DNA of 61,526 bases from Allorhizocola rhizosphaerae (GCF_003426775.1 NZ_QJUG01000013.1:1-61526); one strand, 5' to 3'. Shown: positions 52,811-61,526, counted from the first letter of the stretch. Program-made: numbers and translations. The notes: a model not told the origin generated them from the letters alone.

Positions 52811-54042
52811 CACCACACCACCGGCAGTTCGTAGAGCCGTTGCAGCGTGCCGTCGTTGTTGTTGCTGCGCAACTGGTCGGTGGGCTTCAGCGAGCGCAGG
52901 TTCGGCATGCGCGCTGCCAGCGTCCGGAAGGTGATCTCCAGTTCGAGCCGGGCCAGGTTGTCACCGGGGCAGCGGTGAATGCCATGGCTGAACGAGAAGC
53001 TCGGCCGCGGCGGGCGCCGGATGTCGAAGCTGTCCGGGTCGGGTGTGATCGCCGGATCGAAGTTGACCCCGGCGCAGCTGATGAGGATCCCCTCGCCCTT
53101 CTTGATCGTGTGACCGCCGAGGTCGATGTCGTCGATGGCAACCCGGGCGAACGCTTCCACCAGTGACACGTACCGCAGGATCTCCTCGGCTGCCGCGGGG
53201 ACGAGGCCGGGATCGGCGCGCAGGGCGGCCCACTGCTCGGGATGGTCGAGCAGCGCCAGCGTTCCGAGCGAGATGACGTTGGTGGTCGTGTCGGTACCGG
53301 CCACGAGCATCGCCATCGCGATGTGGATCAGTTCGTCGCGACTGAGCGTGCCTCGGTGCAGGTGCTCGGCGATGAGGTCGTCGATGAGCCCGGCCCGGCC
53401 GGCACCGGGGTTGCCCTCCTTCTTGGTGATCAGCCGGTCGAGGTATCGCCCCAGCTCATCGGTGGCCTCCTCGGCGAGCTCCGGGACGAACAGCTTGCGC
53501 GCCGGCACCTCGAACTCCTCGTGGTCTTCGTAGGGCACCCCCAGCAGCAGGCTCATCACCATCGACGGCACCGGCTGGGCGAGCTGGCTGACCAGGTCTG
53601 CCGGCGGCCCCTGGCGCAGCATCGCGTCCACTTTGCCATCGACGATGCGCTGAATGTCGTCGCCTAGCTGGGCCGTGCGCCGCAGCGAGAACCGCGGCAT
53701 GATCATCTGCCGCTGCCGGGTGTGCTCCGGCGGGTCGACGCCGAACAGCACGTCGGCGTAGCCGCTGTCGACGACCTTCTCGAACTCCTCATTGAGCAAC
53801 GGGTAGTTGCCGTGATAGGGCCGGATGGACACGCGGCGGTAGTCGGAGAGGATGGCCCGCGCCTGCGCGGCACCGGTGACCAGCCACGCGGTCCGTCCAT
53901 TGTAGAGCCTGATCTTGGTCATGGGGCCCGATTCCCGCATGGCCACATGGTCGGCGGATGGCCGGTACGGGCAGCGCGACGGTCGGGGGATCGGAAACGC
54001 CGGCAATATCGCATCCGGTGGCGTATTCGGTGGCATAGTCAT
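52810..54042 (-). CDS. Cytochrome P450 (third of three)
   Basis: 410 aa. I-helix MLVAGTDTTT, ExxR (EEILRYV), heme loop SFSHGIHRCPGDNLAR, all complete. N-terminal CPYRPSADH and the WLVTG block are shared with the second P450, showing a tandem duplication. The ATG at 54042 overlaps the epimerase stop (ATGA); longer starts are less likely. Confidence 0.94.
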   Translation of the reverse strand: MTMPPNTPPDAILPAFPIPRPSRCPYRPSADHVAMRESGPMTKIRLYNGRTAWLVTGAAQARAILSDYRRVSIRPYHGNYPLLNEEFEKVVDSGYADVLFGVDPPEHTRQRQMIMPRFSLRRTAQLGDDIQRIVDGKVDAMLRQGPPADLVSQLAQPVPSMVMSLLLGVPYEDHEEFEVPARKLFVPELAEEATDELGRYLDRLITKKEGNPGAGRAGLIDDLIAEHLHRGTLSRDELIHIAMAMLVAGTDTTTNVISLGTLALLDHPEQWAALRADPGLVPAAAEEILRYVSLVEAFARVAIDDIDLGGHTIKKGEGILISCAGVNFDPAITPDPDSFDIRRPPRPSFSFSHGIHRCPGDNLARLELEITFRTLAARMPNLRSLKPTDQLRSNNNDGTLQRLYELPVVW

Positions 54043-55064
54043 GGTGTCATCGTCGAGCCGGGCTGTGCGACCGGGCACCTCTCATCGTGCGCGGCCGAGG
54101 CGCCGCTGTCGGGCAGGGCGAGCCACCACGGGTTCGCCCGCGCCCACTCGATCGTGAGCTGCAGCCCGTCGCGTAGCGACGTCCGGCAGGACCAGCCCAG
54201 CAGCCGCGAAGCCTTGGTGGTGTCAGGGATTCGGCGTTCCAGGTCCTGGTACGCCGGCCCGAGCCGCCGCCCGGCGTCGACCGCCACCGTGGCCGCTGCC
54301 CCGGTCAGCTCGGCGATGAGCTCCACGGTCTCCCGCACGGTCGTCTCGACCATGCTCCCGATGTTGAAGACCTCCCCGACCGCGCGCGGGCTATCGGCCG
54401 CCAGCAGCGTGCCCGCCACCGCGTCGTCGACGTAGGTGAAGCAACGAGTCTGCCTGCCCTCGTCGTAGACCACCATCGGCCGCCCGTTGAGGGCGCGGTG
54501 CAGGGATCGGCTGAGCACATACGCCGGACGCTGCCGCGGGCCGAACACGTTGAAGTAGCGGACGATTGTGGCCTCGAGCCCGTGTTGCCGGACGAAGGCA
54601 AGGGTCAGGTGCTCGGCAAGCGCCTTGGCCGACGAGTACGCCCAACGGTCGGCCGTGGTGGGTCCGAGCACCCGATCGCCGTCCTCCGGCCACGGCACGG
54701 CGGGGTTCTTCCCGAACACCTCGCTGGTGCTGGCAAGCACCAGCTTGCTGCCGCTTTCGCGGATCAGATCGAGGACGTTGCGGGTACCCAGAAAATTTAT
54801 GTCTATGACGTCCAGCGGCCGGGCGAGATAGCGGTCCACGCCGACGACGGCGGCCAAGTGAAACACGATGTCGGTGTCCCGGGTGATGGCCTGGCGCAGG
54901 CTGCCGGGATCGGTGACGCTGCCTGCGACGTAACGGGCCTGACCGCAGGGTGGATCCGGTGCATGAGTGTCGAACACTGTCACCTCGTCCCCCCGCGCCA
55001 GCAGTTGCTCCACCAGATGACTGCCGACAAAACCACTCCCGCCGGTCACCACCACACGAGCCAT
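54039..55064 (-). CDS. NAD-dependent nucleotide-sugar epimerase/dehydratase (extended SDR)
   Basis: 341 aa. Rossmann motif GGSGFVGSH, STSEVFGKNP (catalytic Ser/Thr), YSSAK (catalytic Tyr/Lys), VRYFNVFGPRQRP and a C-terminal sugar-binding part: the UDP-glucose 4-epimerase/UDP-glucuronate decarboxylase group. With the UDP-sugar dehydrogenase 2 bases upstream it could turn UDP-glucose into a uronic acid or pentose. The C-terminal 25 residues are unusual and overlap the P450 start. Confidence 0.9.
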   Translation of the reverse strand: MARVVVTGGSGFVGSHLVEQLLARGDEVTVFDTHAPDPPCGQARYVAGSVTDPGSLRQAITRDTDIVFHLAAVVGVDRYLARPLDVIDINFLGTRNVLDLIRESGSKLVLASTSEVFGKNPAVPWPEDGDRVLGPTTADRWAYSSAKALAEHLTLAFVRQHGLEATIVRYFNVFGPRQRPAYVLSRSLHRALNGRPMVVYDEGRQTRCFTYVDDAVAGTLLAADSPRAVGEVFNIGSMVETTVRETVELIAELTGAAATVAVDAGRRLGPAYQDLERRIPDTTKASRLLGWSCRTSLRDGLQLTIEWARANPWWLALPDSGASAAHDERCPVAQPGSTMTP

Positions 55065-55066
55065 GT

Positions 55067-56515
55067 TCAGCGTCCAATCCCGCGATAGACGTAGCCGAGC
55101 TCATCCAGGAGCGCGACTTTTTCCTTGGGGTAGTGGGCACGCCCGTCCACGATCACGCACTGCTTCGCCACCGGCAGGGCGGCGAAGTCGAGGTCGGCGA
55201 ACTCCTTGTGCAGAGCCAGAATCGCCAGGCAGTCCGCGTCGGCCACCGCGTTCACCAGCGACGGCGCGGGGGCGATCCCGAACGCGGCCTTGACCTCTAT
55301 CGGGTCGGCCAGCGGATCGTAGAGGCGTACCGTGGCGCCGCTGGCGGCCAGGGCGGCGACCGCCGGGACGACGGGTGTGGCCCGCAGATCCCCGGTGTCG
55401 TTCTTGTAGGCCAGGCCGAGCACCGCGACCGTCGCCGACGCCGGATCCTTGCCAAGCCGGCGCAGTTCGTCGATCACCAGTTGGGCGGTGTAGCGCGGCA
55501 TCCCGTCGTTGACCCCCCGCCCGGCGGGAACGGTCCTGATCTCCAGCCCCCTGCGGCGGGCCGTGTGCGCCACCATCCACGGATCCTTCGTCAGGCAGGA
55601 GCCGCCCACACCGACACTGGGCAACAGAATGTTGACCTTTCCGTTGCCTTTCGGGATCGTGTTGGCGGCAGCGATGACGTCAAGCACGTCCACATCGAAC
55701 AGTTCGCTGAACATCGCCAGTTCGTTGGCCAGAGCGATGTTCAAGTCGATCCACCAGTTGCTGGCCAGCTTGACGATCTCGGCGGCCTCCAGTGACTCGA
55801 CCACCACCACGTCCACGCCCATGGCCCGGCGCCAGAACGCGGCCACGCTCGCCGCGCTGCCGGTACCAAGCCCGCCGACCACGACGGGCAGCGTGCGCAG
55901 ATCGCGCAGGGCGCTTCCCTGCGCGAGCCGCTCCGGCACGAACGCCAGGCCAAAGTCGATCTCACCGGCCAGGCCGCCGCGCTCCAGCAGCGGCAGCACC
56001 AGCTCGCGAGTGGTACCCGGGGGAACGGTGCTCTTGAGCGCGACGAGCTGCCCGGCGCGCAGGTGCCGGCCAAGCTCCAGGCATGCCTGCTGGAGCTGGT
56101 CGCCGGCCAGTGAACCGTCGTCGCGAATGGGCGTCCCAACCGTGACGAGCACAACGTCGCACCCGGCGACCGCGGCGCAGTCGCCGGTCACGCGCAGGCG
56201 GCCGGCCGCAACCTGAGCGCTGACAAGGTCTTCGAGGCCGGGCTCGCGCATCCGGCAGCGGCCCTGGCTCAGCTCGGCGATCAGGTCGGCGTTGATGTCA
56301 ACCCCCACCACCTCGGCACCACGTTCGGCGAGGGTGGCCGCGAGCGGGATCCCGACATAGCCAAGACCGACCACGGCCACGCGGAGTGTTGTCTGTGCCG
56401 GCAGGAACCGCATAGCCACATCGTCGATGTCGCGCACCGGCGTGGGCATCTCCCAGCGTGCGAGTTCGGCGTTGCCGCCACCGCCTCGCAACGCCGGAGA
56501 AGCGCCACATGCCAT
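55067..56515 (-). CDS. UDP-glucose/GDP-mannose dehydrogenase family protein
   Basis: 482 aa. N-terminal NAD motif GLGYVGIPLA (near 49), TVGTPI, the lysine in LVALKSTVPPGT, the catalytic cysteine in GVGGSCLTKDP (near 287), and a C-terminal domain with GLAYKNDTGDLR. It oxidises C6 of an NDP-hexose or HexNAc to the acid with 2 NAD. The start at 56515 is only 19 bases from the divergent gene start; ATG 56449 or 56413 would give more usual N-termini and more promoter space. Confidence 0.92.
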   Translation of the reverse strand: MACGASPALRGGGGNAELARWEMPTPVRDIDDVAMRFLPAQTTLRVAVVGLGYVGIPLAATLAERGAEVVGVDINADLIAELSQGRCRMREPGLEDLVSAQVAAGRLRVTGDCAAVAGCDVVLVTVGTPIRDDGSLAGDQLQQACLELGRHLRAGQLVALKSTVPPGTTRELVLPLLERGGLAGEIDFGLAFVPERLAQGSALRDLRTLPVVVGGLGTGSAASVAAFWRRAMGVDVVVVESLEAAEIVKLASNWWIDLNIALANELAMFSELFDVDVLDVIAAANTIPKGNGKVNILLPSVGVGGSCLTKDPWMVAHTARRRGLEIRTVPAGRGVNDGMPRYTAQLVIDELRRLGKDPASATVAVLGLAYKNDTGDLRATPVVPAVAALAASGATVRLYDPLADPIEVKAAFGIAPAPSLVNAVADADCLAILALHKEFADLDFAALPVAKQCVIVDGRAHYPKEKVALLDELGYVYRGIGR

Positions 56516-56534
56516 GCCGCCCTAACGTGATCGC

Positions 56535-57749
56535 ATGCCTAGCTGTCGTATCTGCGGCGGAGTCGTTTCGGAGTTGCTCGATCTGGGCCGGCAACCCTCG
56601 GCCAATCGCTTCCTCGCGCGCGCGGACATCGCGCGGGAGTTCATGTTCCGGCTGGCCATCGGGATGTGCCACAGCTGCACGATGGTGCAACTCATCGAGG
56701 ATGTGCCGGAGGAAATCCGGTACCACGACGGGTACCGGTACCGGGCGTCCGGTTCCGCAACACACCGGCGGCATTTCGCGCGGGTCGCGCGGGAGCTGCT
56801 GGCGACGGAACTGGCCGGCCCGAACCCGTTCATCGTGGAGATCGGGTGCAACGACGGGGTCATGCTGGAGACGATCGCCCGCGCCGGCGTCCGCCACCTG
56901 GGAGTGGACCCGGCCAAGGAGGTCACCGAGCTGGCGCGGGAACGGGGAGTCAACGTGCTTGACGCGTTCTTCGGCGATTCCGTCGCGGAGGGCATCCGCG
57001 CCGAGCACGGAAGCGCGGACGTGATCTTCGGCGCCAATACCGTGTGCCACATCGCTTACCAGGATTCGCTGTTGCGCGGGGTAGACACCCTGCTGGGTCC
57101 GGATGGGGTATTCGTCTTCGAGGAGCCTTATCTGGGTACCGTCATCAGCCAGATGGCCTTCGACCAGATCTATGACGAGCATGTCTACTACTTCACCGCA
57201 CGCTCGGTGCAACAGATGGCGCAACGGTACGGCTTCGAGCTTGTCGATGTGGGACGCTCCCCGCTGCACGGCGGGGAGATCCGGTACACGCTGACCCGGC
57301 CGGGGCGGCGGCGGCCCTCGCCCGCGGTGGGCGAGCTGCTGGCCGACGAGCGTCACCGGGGGCTGGCCGATCCCGTGACGTTTCAACGGTTCGCCGACGC
57401 GGTGGCGAAGATCCGCGACGACCTTCTTACTCTGCTGCGGGACCTGCGGGACCGGGGTAGCACCGTCGTGGGCTACGGCGCACCGGGCAAGACCGCCACG
57501 GTGACCAACTATTGCGGGATCGGCCCGGAGCTTGTGCCGTTCGTCGTCGACTCGACGCCCGCCAAGCAGGGGCTGCTGGTGCCGGGCTCGCACCTGCCGG
57601 TGCGGCCCCCGCAGGCGTTTACCACCGCGAATCCCGACTATGCGTTGCTGTTCGCCTGGAACCACGCCGACGAGATCATGGCCAAGGAGCAGGCATTCTC
57701 CAGGCGTGGCAAGTGGATTCGGTACGTGCCGGACGTGAGGGTGGGCTGA
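56535..57749 (+). CDS. SAM-dependent sugar C-methyltransferase-like protein
   Basis: 404 aa with the three-part layout of NDP-hexose C-methyltransferases (TylC3 type). An N-terminal zinc-binding domain has CRICG and MCHSC. A middle Rossmann SAM domain has VEIGCNDGVML (near 95). A C-terminal domain has VGYGAPGKTATVTNYCG and VPFVVDSTPAKQG. It would put a branch methyl on an NDP-keto-sugar, or act on a related ketone. It is divergent from the UDP-sugar dehydrogenase. No glycosyltransferase is in the window. Confidence 0.88.
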   Translation: MPSCRICGGVVSELLDLGRQPSANRFLARADIAREFMFRLAIGMCHSCTMVQLIEDVPEEIRYHDGYRYRASGSATHRRHFARVARELLATELAGPNPFIVEIGCNDGVMLETIARAGVRHLGVDPAKEVTELARERGVNVLDAFFGDSVAEGIRAEHGSADVIFGANTVCHIAYQDSLLRGVDTLLGPDGVFVFEEPYLGTVISQMAFDQIYDEHVYYFTARSVQQMAQRYGFELVDVGRSPLHGGEIRYTLTRPGRRRPSPAVGELLADERHRGLADPVTFQRFADAVAKIRDDLLTLLRDLRDRGSTVVGYGAPGKTATVTNYCGIGPELVPFVVDSTPAKQGLLVPGSHLPVRPPQAFTTANPDYALLFAWNHADEIMAKEQAFSRRGKWIRYVPDVRVG

Positions 57750-57916
57750 GCGGAAGCCGGCTGTCATGACCGTGGTCCGGGCAGAGGTAGCCGCTCGCGA
57801 CGGATGGCATCTTCCTGCGTGCGACTCTCGCCCACGTGACCGCTGGTGACACGGCGATCGCGGAACGGAGCAAACGGAAAGAAGCGCGTGGCGCGGAACC
57901 GGTGAACAATCAGGTA

Positions 57917-57952
57917 AGCAACCGATTATTCGAAATCTATCGATTGGTTGCT
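57917..57952. promoter_or_regulatory. Inverted repeat upstream of the AraC gene
   Basis: AGCAACCGAT (57917-57926) and ATTGGTTGCT (57943-57952) pair over 10 positions (one G-T) with a 16-nt AT-rich spacer, 28 bases before the regulator start. It is either an operator or a terminator for the methyltransferase gene. The rest of 57750-57980 shows no gene. Confidence 0.45.
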
Positions 57953-57980
57953 CCTTCGTTTCCCGGTGATTGGAGGCTGC

Positions 57981-58850
57981 ATGGACGCTGGGATCGAAAA
58001 GGCGGTGATCCGCGTCATCGAGTCGATGCGGGAGAACCTCGGCGACGAGCTCACCATGGACGACCTGGCGCGCACCGCACGATTCAGCAAGTTCCACTTC
58101 TCACGCATCTTCCAGCGTGTCACCGGCATCACGCCGGGCCGGTTCCTTTCCGCGCTTCGCCTGCAGAAGGCCAAGCAGCTGCTGGTTTCCACGGACCTCA
58201 ACGTCACCGATATCAGCCATCGGGTCGGCTACACCAGTGTGGGAACCTTCAGCACCCGCTTCAGCAGCAGCGTGGGCATCTCGCCGGCGACATACCGGCG
58301 CCTGGGTGGCTACGTGCCGGCCTTCGCGCCCCAGGTCGCGCAGGCCGGGGACGGCGCCTCCCGTGCGGGTGCGGTGGTGCGCGGCCGGGTGCTGGCCGCG
58401 CCGACGGTGCCAAGCGGCGCGATCTTCATCGGGCTCTTCCCCGATCGGCTCCACCAAGGGCGGCCCGCGGCACACGCCCTGCTTCGTCAGCCCGGCCCCT
58501 ACGTGCTGCGGGATGTCCCGCTGGGCACCTGGCACCTGCTTGTCCACCTTGTCCCGGGCAACCACCCGCCCGCGGTCATGCCGGGGGAGATGCCGTCCTA
58601 CGTCGGGCGGACCGATCCCATCATCATTCGCAGCCCCCACGAGCTGTGCACCACAGATGTCCTGCTGCGTCCCATGCACCTGTTCGATCCGCCGGTGCTG
58701 CTGGCCATGATCGATGTGCGCCCCACGGCGCCGGGTGTGGCGGCGGCCGAATCCGGTTCGGTAGCCAAGATCAACGGCGCGCCGTGCGGGTCGTCGCCCG
58801 AGGCGACATTTGTCCACCGCCGCGGTGTCGCCGACCGGGCCTGGCGCTAG
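57981..58850 (+). CDS. AraC-family transcriptional regulator
   Basis: 289 aa with the double helix-turn-helix at the N-terminus (about 1-105: MDDLARTARFSKFHFSRIFQ, VTDISHRVGYTSVGTFSTRF) and a 180-residue C-terminal region of strands and loops without a recognised fold, an inverted order compared with AraC itself. TTGGAGG precedes ATG 57981. It is convergent with the MFS gene (25 bases). It might respond to a ligand bound by the C-terminal part. Confidence 0.88.
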   Translation: MDAGIEKAVIRVIESMRENLGDELTMDDLARTARFSKFHFSRIFQRVTGITPGRFLSALRLQKAKQLLVSTDLNVTDISHRVGYTSVGTFSTRFSSSVGISPATYRRLGGYVPAFAPQVAQAGDGASRAGAVVRGRVLAAPTVPSGAIFIGLFPDRLHQGRPAAHALLRQPGPYVLRDVPLGTWHLLVHLVPGNHPPAVMPGEMPSYVGRTDPIIIRSPHELCTTDVLLRPMHLFDPPVLLAMIDVRPTAPGVAAAESGSVAKINGAPCGSSPEATFVHRRGVADRAWR

Positions 58851-58875
58851 CAATGCGCCGGATTCCGTGTCTGCC

Positions 58876-60246
58876 TTAGACTCCCGTGCCTCCGTTGAGC
58901 GTGCCCGCACCCTCGATCCGCATGCCTTCGCCGACCCTGTCCGGGCGCTGGACTCCTGGCCCGCCGGGGCGCGCCGAGCGTCCCGGAAACAACGCCAAGG
59001 CGGCGACCGCGCAGATGGCCGCCGCCGCGGCGACGACGCCGAAGCCGGTGCGCAGCTTGGCCGTTACCTCAGCGGGTAAGGCGACATCGCCGGTCGCGCC
59101 CGCGACGATTCCTGATAGGACGATCAGGCCGGTGGCACCGCCGAGGGCGAAGGTGGTGTCGGCGAGCCCGTTCTCGGCCAAGGGGTGTGCCTTTCCGGCC
59201 TCCAGTACGATCACGGTCTGCGCCACGGCGAAGGCGGTACCGATGCCGAAGCCCAGGAGCAAAGCGCCCGTGAGCATGTCACCGGCGAAACTGCCCGGCG
59301 CCGAAATGGCAAGCAACACCAGTGCTCCGGCCAGAATCATTGCGGTGCCGAGGACAGCGGCCGCACGCGGTCCAAACCGGATCAATGCGGGCTGAGCCAC
59401 GCGCGATCCTGCGACCGACGTCAGCGTGAGGACGGTCAACGCCAGGGCAAGCGTCAGGGGCGGGTAACCGAGCACCTGCTGCCCGTAGAGGGTCAGCAGA
59501 AACAGCGTCCCGTCGAAGGACACTCCCACCAGGAGCAGGAGCGCGACACTGCCGGCGGCGCCGCGGCGGCGCAGCCGCCGCCACGTTCCGGCCGGCGCCG
59601 GGGAACGCTGCGCGGGGTGCCCGTGGTGGGCAAACGCGGGTTGCCTCAGGACCAGCGCCAGCACGCATACGGCGACGACGAGATAGCCGGCGAAAGTCCA
59701 TCGCCAGTCCAGGTACCCGGCGAACGTGCCGCCCAGCATCAGGCCGATCGTGCCACCGGAAGCGCCGATCACCGCCCACCACCGCAACACCACTCGGTCG
59801 GTTGGCCGGTTGCGCAGCGCCGCTTGCAACAACGGCGCCAGAGCCGGTGCGATGAAGGCGGCGGCGGTACCCTGCAAAACTCTCGCGATCAGTAAGGCGC
59901 TGGTGGACCAGGCCCCGACGGCCACAGCCGAGGCGAGCGCGAAGAGCGCCGCACCCGCGACAAGCGTGCGCCGGGCGCCGATCCGCTCGGTGACTCGGTG
60001 GCCGAACCCGAGCACAGCAGCGAAGCTGAGCAGATAGCCGGCGATGAGCCAGGAAGCGCCGGAGGCGGTGATGCCGAGCTCGGCCCGGATTGCACGCAGC
60101 ATCGGGTAAAGGATGGTCCCGTCCACCATTATCAATGCGAATCCCGCGTACAGTCCGAGCAGGTTGTGCCACCGGCGTGGCGCGAGCCCCTTCCCGCTGC
60201 GGCGCGATGCTCCGGACACGTTCTCCGACAGGCTTGCCACACTCAC
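58876..60246 (-). CDS. MFS transporter (drug/H+ antiporter type)
   Basis: 456 aa with about 14 hydrophobic segments, an N-terminal ALIMVDGTILYPML helix, the loop-2 motif GHRVTERIGARRTLV and motif C-like GASGGTIGLMLGG, as in DHA2 exporters. It should export a small molecule by proton exchange and may serve the nearby P450/sugar genes. The C-terminal 30 residues are polar. Short AT-rich sequence before the start could hold the promoter. Confidence 0.9.
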   Translation of the reverse strand: MSVASLSENVSGASRRSGKGLAPRRWHNLLGLYAGFALIMVDGTILYPMLRAIRAELGITASGASWLIAGYLLSFAAVLGFGHRVTERIGARRTLVAGAALFALASAVAVGAWSTSALLIARVLQGTAAAFIAPALAPLLQAALRNRPTDRVVLRWWAVIGASGGTIGLMLGGTFAGYLDWRWTFAGYLVVAVCVLALVLRQPAFAHHGHPAQRSPAPAGTWRRLRRRGAAGSVALLLLVGVSFDGTLFLLTLYGQQVLGYPPLTLALALTVLTLTSVAGSRVAQPALIRFGPRAAAVLGTAMILAGALVLLAISAPGSFAGDMLTGALLLGFGIGTAFAVAQTVIVLEAGKAHPLAENGLADTTFALGGATGLIVLSGIVAGATGDVALPAEVTAKLRTGFGVVAAAAAICAVAALALFPGRSARPGGPGVQRPDRVGEGMRIEGAGTLNGGTGV

Positions 60247-60434
60247 TCCTTGTCGTCGTTGTCAGCGTTACGGGACCGTACACGTTCGCCTCGGGTTGTC
60301 AATGACGGCTCAGGACAGCACTGCGGGAGACGTCCGGGCTCCATGACTGCGCCTAGCGTAGGTGCCAATCAAGGAATATGTGCCAGGTGCATTTCTCGAT
60401 GCATCGAGGTCCGTGACAACGAGAGCGGGTTGCC

Positions 60435-61001
60435 GTGTCGGTCATGCATTCGTCGATCTCCGCCAACCTGATCAGGCGGCTCAACGGGACGAGCCACCGG
60501 TTGGCGCTGAACACGTTCATGCTCATTGTCGTGGCGCATTGGGCGGAGCATGTCATCCAAGCCATACAGATCTGGGTGCTGGGCTGGCCCCGGACCGAGG
60601 CGCTCGGCCTGCTGGGCGTGCCTTTCCCCTGGCTGATCAAATCCGAGTCGCTGCATTACGGGTATGCGCTGGTGATGTTGCTCGGCCTGTGGGTGCTGCG
60701 GCACGCCTTCGTCGGCCGCGGCCGCAGGTGGTGGATGGTTTCCTTCTGGATCCAGGCCTGGCACCACTTGGAGCACTTCATCCTGCTGTTGCAGGCGGCC
60801 GTCGGCGCCAACCTGTTCGGCCGGCCGGCGCCGGTCAGCATCGCGCAGCTCATCATTGCGCGGGTCGAGCTTCATCTGCTCTACAACGCTTTGGTCTTTG
60901 TGCCCATGGTCGTGGCGGTCTACTTCCACCTGCGTCCCAGCCGCGAAGAGTTCGCGACGCAGAGGTGCAGCTGCCATCCGCGCCCGGCGGTGTCGATGTG
61001 A
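60435..61001 (+). CDS. Four-helix integral membrane protein
   Basis: 188 aa with hydrophobic segments at about 24-45, 75-92, 103-125 and 148-165. Histidines lie within or next to the helices (HWAEHVIQ, SLHYGYAL, AWHHLEHFILL, ELHLLYNALVF), a pattern suited to binding heme or metal. It is not assigned to a family. The tail ends in RCSCH. The start is GTG 60435 or ATG 60444. The stop overlaps the next start (TGATG). Confidence 0.75.
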   Translation: MSVMHSSISANLIRRLNGTSHRLALNTFMLIVVAHWAEHVIQAIQIWVLGWPRTEALGLLGVPFPWLIKSESLHYGYALVMLLGLWVLRHAFVGRGRRWWMVSFWIQAWHHLEHFILLLQAAVGANLFGRPAPVSIAQLIIARVELHLLYNALVFVPMVVAVYFHLRPSREEFATQRCSCHPRPAVSM

Positions 61002-61180
61002 TGGGGTACCGGACGATCCTCGCGCACACGGGAGGCCTTGCCGCGGAGCACATGTGGGTGGTCGTGCCGATGGCGATCATCAGTGTCGTGCTCATGGTGG
61101 TGCTCGCCCGGCCCAAGGCGCCACCGCCCGGCAAGCCGGAGTCACGGCTGGAATCCCGGCCGAAGTCCGGCAGGCGATAG
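61001..61180 (+). CDS. Small single-pass membrane protein
   Basis: 59 aa beginning MGYRTILAHTGG, one hydrophobic segment (about 18-37, MWVVVPMAIISVVLMVVLA), then a basic, proline-rich tail (RPKAPPPGKPESR). It is coupled to the upstream membrane protein by TGATG, so the two probably form one complex. Confidence 0.7.
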   Translation: MGYRTILAHTGGLAAEHMWVVVPMAIISVVLMVVLARPKAPPPGKPESRLESRPKSGRR

Positions 61181-61200
61181 CCGGGCGTGCGGCGAAAGTG

Positions 61201-61234
61201 CGAGAGCGGCGGAGCTTCACATCCGCCGCTCTCG
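61201..61234. terminator. Bidirectional hairpin terminator
   Basis: A 13-bp perfect stem (61201-61213 with 61222-61234) and an 8-nt loop between convergent genes. Confidence 0.75.
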
Positions 61235-61247
61235 TCGCCGTTTCTGA

Positions 61248-61526
61248 TCAGCCGATCGAACCGAGCCACCGGCCGATCTGCCGGGCCGCCGCAAAGGCCG
61301 ACCAGGCCACCAGCGCGACGAGCTCCGGGTCGCCATACCCCGCCGCCTGAACCGACTCGACGTCGCCGTCGGTCACTTGGTGGGAGGCAAAAGCCGTCAG
61401 CAACGCGAGCCGCCCGGCGGCTCGGGCCGTGTCGGGCAGATCCGAGACCGGCCCGTCGAGCCAGGCCCGGCTCGGACCGGGCGGGCGCCTGTCCCAGCCC
61501 GCAAGCCGTTCGAACACCACGCGCCG
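61248..61526 (-). CDS. AhpD/carboxymuconolactone-decarboxylase-like protein, C-terminal part
   Basis: About 92 residues, open to the window edge, so probably only the C-terminus. TAFASHQVTDGDVESVQAAG followed by DPELVALVAWSAFAAARQIG resembles the last helices of AhpD-like proteins, which handle peroxides or small acids. The N-terminal CXXC part, if any, is outside the window. Confidence 0.5.
   Translation of the reverse strand, partial: RRVVFERLAGWDRRPPGPSRAWLDGPVSDLPDTARAAGRLALLTAFASHQVTDGDVESVQAAGYGDPELVALVAWSAFAAARQIGRWLGSIG

Overview
The window is GC-rich actinobacterial DNA, most likely from a filamentous actinomycete. It carries dense operons with 4-nt ATGA/GTGA overlaps, many GTG starts, a SARP regulator, a type I PKS, family 2B encapsulin shells, several P450s, and tRNA genes without encoded CCA. 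Genus cannot be decided from the sequence alone.

Left part (1-9.4 kb): the 5' part of a Hanks-type Ser/Thr kinase (minus strand, runs off the edge) is followed by an encapsulin locus. Two different family 2B shell genes, with an HK97 fold and an inserted cNMP-binding-like domain, flank a two-domain terpene cyclase. The first shell gene is split by a 1-nt frameshift. A CocE-like hydrolase follows.

Central part (about 9.5-38.9 kb): a biosynthetic cluster that I read as an azoxy (N-N bond) natural-product cluster of the valanimycin type. It has homologues of the whole set of steps: a PLP decarboxylase (VlmD-like), a flavin amine N-hydroxylase and its flavin reductase (VlmH/VlmR-like), a MprF/DUF2156-type aminoacyl-tRNA transferase (VlmA-like, seryl-tRNA dependent in valanimycin), a small integral membrane protein (VlmO-like), a ferritin-like diiron protein (VlmB-like) and a SARP (VlmI-like). 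Extra pieces are a KS-AT-DH-ACP PKS with ligase, type II thioesterase and free ACP; a six-gene operon headed by a sulfotransferase (periplasmic-binding-like protein, ThDP enzyme, cystathionine beta-synthase-like, Glu-dehydrogenase-like and adenylosuccinate-lyase-like enzymes); a CysD-like protein; and a cupin/LLM-monooxygenase/hydrolase operon. An ogt-alkA pair for repair of alkylated DNA lies inside the cluster and suggests self-protection.

The most striking feature is two unannotated tRNA genes, at 20390-20479 (minus) and 36299-36385 (plus), bracketing this core. Both are class II, serine-type tRNAs (long variable arm, G73) sharing acceptor, D and T arms, but with abnormal anticodon arms (a 5-nt loop in the most stable fold). 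Each has its own terminator hairpin and lies next to an 11-bp-periodic CTGA direct repeat that looks like a SARP operator. Bacterial SerRS reads the variable and acceptor arms, not the anticodon, so these could be dedicated seryl donors for the VlmA-like enzyme, uncoupled from translation.

Right part (39-61.5 kb): an ADP-ribosylglycohydrolase, a papain-like protease with beta-trefoil repeats and a partner gene, then decayed DNA (MbtH fragment, subtilase/discoidin pseudogene, truncated sigma/LytR_C locus), then a second small metabolic cluster (class III aminotransferase, zinc alcohol dehydrogenase, three P450s, NDP-sugar epimerase, UDP-sugar dehydrogenase, sugar C-methyltransferase-like protein), an AraC regulator, an MFS exporter and two small membrane proteins.
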